A DNA stretch of 16,921 nucleotides, from positions 1 to 16,921 of the forward strand of contig JBNPEA010000132.1 of assembly GCA_051117315.1 (NCBI GenBank). Reading direction: 5' to 3'. The notes beneath the pieces were generated by a model. It saw only the letters and a list, made by a program, of their open reading frames with translations, was not told the origin of the DNA and searched no databases. This DNA is from Salinarimonas sp051117315. Its GTDB lineage: Bacteria; Pseudomonadota; Alphaproteobacteria; Rhizobiales; Beijerinckiaceae. Below, piece by piece: positions 13,525 through 16,921 of this stretch. The translations under genes and the position numbers were made by a program. Numbering within the stretch: the stretch's first letter is position 1; every line of letters starts with the position of its first letter.

Positions 13525-14034
13525 TCAGGCGCGTGCGAGCGTAGCGGAGAGCGCCGGCTTGGCGTTGAGCGTCTGGAACACGACGCAGTAGCGCTCCGTC
13601 AAGGAGAGCAGACGCTCGAGCTGCTCCTCGCTCGCATCCGCGTCGACCTCGAAGGCGAGGCGGATCGCCTTGAAGCCCACCGGCGCCTCCCGGTCGACGC
13701 CGAGGGTGCCGCGGAAGTCGAGATCGCCCTCCGCCCGCACGATCCCGGAGCGCACGGGGATCTCGAGTGCGGTGGCCACAGCCTTGAGGGTCACGCCCGC
13801 GCAGGCGACGAGCGCCTCCAGCAGCATGTCGCCGGAGCACAGGTCGGCCCCCGTGCCGCCGGCGGCCTTGTGCAGGCCGGCGACCGCGACGGCGCGCGCC
13901 GTCTCCACCTTGCAGGCGACGGCCTCGGGATCGAGGGTGCCCTGCGCCTTCATCGTCACGATGGATGATTGCGGCGCCTCTCGATACTTCTGCTTGAGCG
14001 GGGCTTGGAGGGCGCGCAGGTCGGCAGCGTCCAT
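13525..14034 (-). CDS. OsmC family thiol peroxidase
   Basis: A cytoplasmic peroxidase-type protein of 169 residues. OsmC/Ohr proteins reduce organic hydroperoxides with a pair of cysteines; the two expected ones are Cys78 (ALVACAGVTL) and Cys150 (ERYCVVFQTL). Cys41 and Cys66 are additional. The rest fits the OsmC fold, with a central helix around 69-90 and a strand-rich C-terminal half. The ATG at 14034 has GGAG 8 bases upstream; an open frame continues to 14262 overlapping the TetR gene, and ATG 14058 is also possible, but both lack a good ribosome site or family resemblance. Whether it is OsmC, Ohr or a YhfA-like member is open; I favour a divergent OsmC. Confidence 0.88.
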   Translation of the reverse strand: MDAADLRALQAPLKQKYREAPQSSIVTMKAQGTLDPEAVACKVETARAVAVAGLHKAAGGTGADLCSGDMLLEALVACAGVTLKAVATALEIPVRSGIVRAEGDLDFRGTLGVDREAPVGFKAIRLAFEVDADASEEQLERLLSLTERYCVVFQTLNAKPALSATLARA

Positions 14035-14254
14035 GGTCGTCTCCGGAGGGTTCGTCATGCTCGGGTGCGACGCACGCGCCATCGGCGGCTGTGCGTCACG
14101 TGTTTCGTCGAACCATGAGGATAGGTCGTGGGCAGGGGCGCGACCATTGCCGCGCTTGTGCACCATGACGTGCGCGGATCGGGCCACGTCCGGCGCGGGT
14201 CTTGCTAGAACCGGCCCGTCGGAGGCTCGCTCGACCCCGGCGCGCGAGCCAGGG

Positions 14255-14938
14255 TCACGCATCGGCCTCCGTCCGCGCCAACGCCTCGTCCAGGTCCTGC
14301 CGCGCGCGGATGGGATCGGACAGCACGCCGGTGGCGGCGATCCGCACGAAGGTGCGGGTCAGCTCGACGCTGGAGCCGCGGGCGGGGTCGAACCAGCTGG
14401 ATGCGGAGTTCAGCATGCCGATCACGGCGAAGGCCACGAGCTTCGGGTCGAGGTCCGGCTCGAGCGCACCGGTGCGCTGGCCCTCCTCGATCAGCGAGAT
14501 CCACAGGGCGGTGTAGCGCCGCCAGGTCTGGCGCAGGGCGGAGATCCGCGGGTCGCGCGTGGTGCCGTTGAGCTCGCGCACGGCGATGGACATCTCCAGG
14601 TAGTTCGGGTTGAAGCGCATCATGTGGCTCTCCACCGCCATGACGAGCTTCTCGCGCGGGCAGGCATCCTGTGCGAGGATGCGCTCCAGCCCCCAGAGGA
14701 GATAGTCGCTCTCGGGCTTGATGATCTCGATGAGGATCTCCGCCTTGTCGCGGAAATAGTAGTAGATCGCCTCGCGCGTGACGCCGACGGCATCGGCGAT
14801 GTCCTCGATCGTCGTGTGGGCGAAGCCCTTCGACTTGAAGATCTCGGTGGCACGCCGCACGATCGCGGTCCGGCGGTCGCCGTCGCGCCGCGTGGACTTG
14901 AGTCGGGGACGGGTCGTGCGGGATTTCGCCGTGCTCAT
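14255..14938 (-). CDS. TetR/AcrR-family transcriptional regulator
   Basis: A repressor-type regulator of 227 residues. The N-terminal helix-turn-helix covers about residues 23-68, with TTIEDIADAVGVTREAIYYYF (42-62) and the following KAEIL. The C-terminal ligand domain is helical and contains a MAVESHMMRFNPNYLEMSIA-like stretch near 92-112. The residues before the HTH (1-22) are basic. The ligand is unknown; the N-terminal pattern recalls regulators of fatty or aromatic acid breakdown, which is weak. The start at 14938 overlaps by ATGA the doubtful ORF that follows dctM. It could control the TRAP genes upstream, itself, or the OsmC-type gene downstream. Confidence 0.92.
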   Translation of the reverse strand: MSTAKSRTTRPRLKSTRRDGDRRTAIVRRATEIFKSKGFAHTTIEDIADAVGVTREAIYYYFRDKAEILIEIIKPESDYLLWGLERILAQDACPREKLVMAVESHMMRFNPNYLEMSIAVRELNGTTRDPRISALRQTWRRYTALWISLIEEGQRTGALEPDLDPKLVAFAVIGMLNSASSWFDPARGSSVELTRTFVRIAATGVLSDPIRARQDLDEALARTEADA

Positions 14939-15303
14939 CGGACGCGCTCCATCGCGCTGGGCGCCGCCTCGGGCACCTGTGTCGCCGCCGACGTCCGGTG
15001 GGCGAGCGGGCACGGCCGCAGATGATGCGCGATGCACCTCACCCCGTCGAACTCCTCCATGATCCGGCTCGCGACGGCCGGACCGGATCCGGGACGTGCG
15101 GCTTCGAGCCCTTCCTTGCAGTCCCTGAATTTGTAGAGGGCGCGGGCGACGATCGCAACACGCGCATCCGCACGAGACGCGACACGCGCGGCAGCACCCG
15201 ACAGTATGACCCGCCGTGAGCGGTACCGCTCAGGTCCGCGCGCGCCTCGGTAGGCCGCATCCGTCGCGAGAGAGCCGGCTGGCACGCGCGTCGAGCGGGT
15301 CAT
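14935..15303 (-). CDS. Doubtful small ORF bridging dctM and the TetR gene
   Basis: An open frame of 122 codons whose ATG overlaps the dctM stop (ATGA) and whose stop overlaps the TetR ATG (ATGA). I do not recognise the protein. Its second half has strongly GC-rich third positions, like real genes here, and a Cys/His-rich patch CIAHHLRPCPLAH (residues 90-102); Cys62 is also present. Its first half has ordinary third positions and is Arg/Ala rich. No ribosome site was identified. In DNA this GC-rich, open frames overlapping neighbouring genes arise by chance: similar read-through frames precede the OsmC and flgK genes. If not a gene, this 361-base gap (14939-15299) holds a perfect palindrome at 15217-15232 and a promoter candidate at 15130-15158. 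Confidence 0.3.
   Translation of the reverse strand: MTRSTRVPAGSLATDAAYRGARGPERYRSRRVILSGAAARVASRADARVAIVARALYKFRDCKEGLEAARPGSGPAVASRIMEEFDGVRCIAHHLRPCPLAHRTSAATQVPEAAPSAMERVR
15130..15158 (-). promoter_or_regulatory. Possible promoter of the TetR gene
   Basis: TTGCGA (15158-15153), 17 bases and TACAAA (15135-15130) each match 4 of 6 consensus bases. The predicted start near 15123 would leave a leader of about 185 bases, which is long. If real, TetR is transcribed apart from the TRAP operon. Confidence 0.35.
15217..15232. promoter_or_regulatory. Perfect 16-bp palindrome, TetR operator candidate
   Basis: TGAGCGGTACCGCTCA is its own reverse complement over 16 bases. Size and symmetry suit a TetR-family dimer site. 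It lies about 60 bases upstream of the possible TetR promoter and 68 past the dctM stop. It may instead be a weak hairpin at the end of the TRAP operon. Confidence 0.4.
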
Positions 15304-16622
15304 CGCAGCAGCCCGGGCAGCCACAGTGCGATGGCGGGGAAGGCGAAGAGCAGGGCCAGGCCCACGAGCTCGAGCCCGAGATAGGGCGCGATCCCGCCCA
15401 GGATCTCGCGCATGCCCACGCCCTTGGGCGCCACGGACTGCATGATGTAGAGGAGCAGTCCGAAAGGCGGCGTGATCAGGCCGATCTCGAGCGCGACGAG
15501 CATCATCACGCCGAACCAGATCGGGTCGACCCCGGCCTGGTTCACCAGCGGCATGAAGAACGGCAGCGTGATCAGCATGATGCTGACCTGGTCCATCAGC
15601 ATGCCGAGCAGGAGCGCGAGCACGAGCATCGCCGCGACGAGGACGAACGGCTCGAGCCCGATGTCGGTGACGATGCCGATGATCTGCCGGCTCGCCCCCG
15701 AGAACGAGAGGATCTGCGAGAAGGTGATCGAGCCCGAGATGATGATCAGGATCAGCGCCGAGGTCCGCGCCGTGCCGAGCAGGGCGGCGCGCAGGGAGCG
15801 CCAGTCGAGCGCGCGATAGGCGGCGGCGGCGGCGAGCGTCGCGATGCAGCCCAGCGCCGCCGATTCGGTCGGCGTCGCCACGCCGGCCAGGATCGACCCT
15901 ACGACGACGACGACGATGCCCATCAGGGGCAGGACGTAGATCAGGAACGGCCGCACCCGCGCGCGCAGCGGCAGCCGCTCGACCGGGTCCGGCGGGGCGA
16001 GGCCGGGGCGCAGGCGCGCGGCGACGACGATGAAGACGAAGTAGAGCGCCGCCAGCATCAGCCCCGGGACGATCCCGGCGATCAGCAGCCCCGAGATCGA
16101 GATCCCCGCGAGCGAGCCGAACAGCACGGCGAGCGCCGAGGGCGGGATCAGCATCGCGATCCCGCCGACCGCGAGCACGGGCCCGATCGAGAGGACCGGG
16201 TGATAGCCCATGCGGTGCATGTCCGGCAGCAGGACCCGCCCCAGCACCGCGGTATTGGCGATCGTCGAGCCCGACAGCGAGGCGAAGACCGCGCCGCTCG
16301 TCACCGCCACGAGCGAGAGCCGCCCGGGGACGGCCGCGATCAGCTTCTCGATGGCCGCGATGGCGCGGGTGGCGAGCCCGGTGTGCAGCAGCAGCTCGCC
16401 CATCAGGATGAACAGCGGGATCGGCACGAGCGCGAAGGAGCCGACCGCCTCCGTCGCGTTCATCGCCAGCAGCTTCAGCCCCGCCTCGCCGCCGAGGATG
16501 AACCAGGCGCCGACGAGGTTGATCGCCAGGAAGGCGAAGGCGACCGGCACGCCGAGCCCCATCAGGGCGACGAGCCCGCCGCCCATGAGGCCCAGCACGA
16601 ACTCCCAGGAGAGCCCGCTCAC
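15300..16622 (-). CDS. dctM: TRAP transporter large permease (DctM family)
   Basis: The main membrane subunit of a tripartite ATP-independent periplasmic transporter, a sodium- or proton-driven importer of carboxylates and similar acids that receives substrate from a periplasmic protein (DctP). It has 440 residues, normal length, about twelve hydrophobic segments. Family motifs are GVPVAFAFLAINLVG (24-38), FILMGELLLHTGL, SGAVFASLSGSTIANTA, GGIAMLIPPSALAVLFG, GVATPTESAALG and LITPPFGLLLY. The GTG start at 16622 overlaps the stop of the small permease as GTGA, so translation is coupled. An open frame reaching 16913 was rejected because it lies in another frame over dctQ. The substrate cannot be told from this subunit, and no DctP gene is in the window. 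Confidence 0.94.
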   Translation of the reverse strand: MSGLSWEFVLGLMGGGLVALMGLGVPVAFAFLAINLVGAWFILGGEAGLKLLAMNATEAVGSFALVPIPLFILMGELLLHTGLATRAIAAIEKLIAAVPGRLSLVAVTSGAVFASLSGSTIANTAVLGRVLLPDMHRMGYHPVLSIGPVLAVGGIAMLIPPSALAVLFGSLAGISISGLLIAGIVPGLMLAALYFVFIVVAARLRPGLAPPDPVERLPLRARVRPFLIYVLPLMGIVVVVVGSILAGVATPTESAALGCIATLAAAAAYRALDWRSLRAALLGTARTSALILIIISGSITFSQILSFSGASRQIIGIVTDIGLEPFVLVAAMLVLALLLGMLMDQVSIMLITLPFFMPLVNQAGVDPIWFGVMMLVALEIGLITPPFGLLLYIMQSVAPKGVGMREILGGIAPYLGLELVGLALLFAFPAIALWLPGLLR

Positions 16623-16921
16623 AGGACCGCCTCCCCGAGTTCCTCCTCCTGCGGCGGCGGGCGGCCGGCGAGGCGCCGCGCGATCCGCGCCGCGAACTCG
16701 AAGCCGAGCAGCACGACGCCCACGGGGAGGATCGACAGGATCCACCATTGCGGGACGACGATGTTCTTGAACAGCAGCGACCCGCGTGCGAACGCCTCCG
16801 CCGCCGCGAGCGTCGCGTACCAGGCGAGGACGCAGAATGTGATCGCCGCTACGGTGTTGCCGGCGATCAGCCTCCCGTGGCGCGCCCTTTGCGTGACCCA
16901 GCGCGAGACCCACTACACGCG
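16619..16921 (-). pseudogene. dctQ: TRAP transporter small permease (DctQ family), C-terminal part with in-frame stop
   Basis: The frame ending at the TGA that overlaps the dctM start encodes about 97 residues typical of the C-terminal half of DctQ. There are two membrane helices (VAAITFCVLAWYATLAAAEA and WWILSILPVGVVLLGFEFA), with FARGSLLFKNIVVPQWW between them, then a charged tail. The N-terminal half is outside the right edge. A TAG lies in frame at 16915-16913, preceded by Arg-Val and followed by WVSRWVTQ. DctQ proteins often have an RV(E/D) motif here, so TAG may replace GAG. No ATG, GTG or TTG start follows before the first helix. The gene may therefore be inactivated, or the base may be an error near a sequence end. 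DctQ identity is fairly sure; the pseudogene status is not. Confidence 0.6.

Noticed and set aside
11469..13544. A 691-codon plus-strand frame across ilvA and gloC
   Set aside because: Antisense shadow; the minus-strand genes have intact active-site motifs.
14035..14262. Longer OsmC-type protein starting at ATG 14262 inside the TetR gene
   Set aside because: The added 76 residues do not resemble the family, and ATG 14034 has a better ribosome site.
15121..15141. Resemblance to the dispersed element that encodes PELVEG-like peptides (here VPEFVEG on the plus strand)
   Set aside because: Only a short degenerate match, within a candidate promoter; not enough to call a repeat copy.
1..16921. 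RNA genes, CRISPR arrays, insertion sequences, phage or defence genes
   Set aside because: No tRNA-like cloverleaf, regular spaced repeats, transposase motifs or terminal repeats were seen; all clear ORFs belong to ordinary metabolic, transport, regulatory or flagellar families.

Overview
The window is about 70% GC, and every gene I can support lies on the minus strand, so transcription runs from high to low coordinates. Codon use, gene content and family resemblances (protocatechuate dioxygenase, short Sel1-like protein, Bpt leucyltransferase, RDD protein, TRAP transporter) fit an alphaproteobacterium. My best guess is the order Hyphomicrobiales (Rhizobiales), near Methylobacteriaceae or Salinarimonadaceae. 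This placement is inference; no marker gene in the window fixes it.

Layout from the right end, in transcription order. (1) 16921-15300: the C-terminal part of a TRAP small permease (dctQ-like), with an in-frame TAG near the window edge, overlapped by the TRAP large permease dctM. (2) 15303-14935: a doubtful 122-codon ORF joined by ATGA overlaps to dctM and to the next gene, a TetR regulator (14938-14255). (3) 14034-13525: an OsmC-type thiol peroxidase. (4) 13415-10998: a tight gloC-ilvA-RDD operon, followed by bpt, a LysR regulator and a DJ-1/Hsp31-type gene. (5) 8185-5471: the flagellar hook-junction pair flgK-flgL. (6) 5241-2335: a putrescine-type ABC transporter, potG-potH-potI, with no binding-protein gene. 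(7) 2140-1871 and 1792-1370: a short Sel1-like protein and ndk. (8) 1056-1: pcaH-pcaG, the protocatechuate 3,4-dioxygenase subunits, with pcaG cut by the left edge.

The most informative signals are between genes. Two sequences match the sigma-54 -24/-12 promoter pattern, one upstream of flgK and one upstream of potG. Each has a perfect inverted repeat with an 18-nt spacer farther upstream, where an activator could bind. The potG promoter also shows that the longest reading of potG starts upstream of the predicted transcript, so a TTG or GTG start near 5241-5247 is favoured. The pcaHG promoter has a consensus TTGACA touching the T-run of the ndk terminator, and a 16-bp palindrome over its predicted start site, as expected for a repressor operator. 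ndk has its own good sigma-70 promoter.

Functionally this is mostly core metabolism and transport: aromatic ring cleavage, polyamine and dicarboxylate-type uptake, threonine deamination, nucleotide balance, protein N-end tagging and flagellar assembly. Three small protective proteins (OsmC, GloC, DJ-1/Hsp31) sit within about 6 kb. I found no RNA gene, CRISPR array, insertion sequence or phage gene, and no clear sign of a new defence or mobile system.
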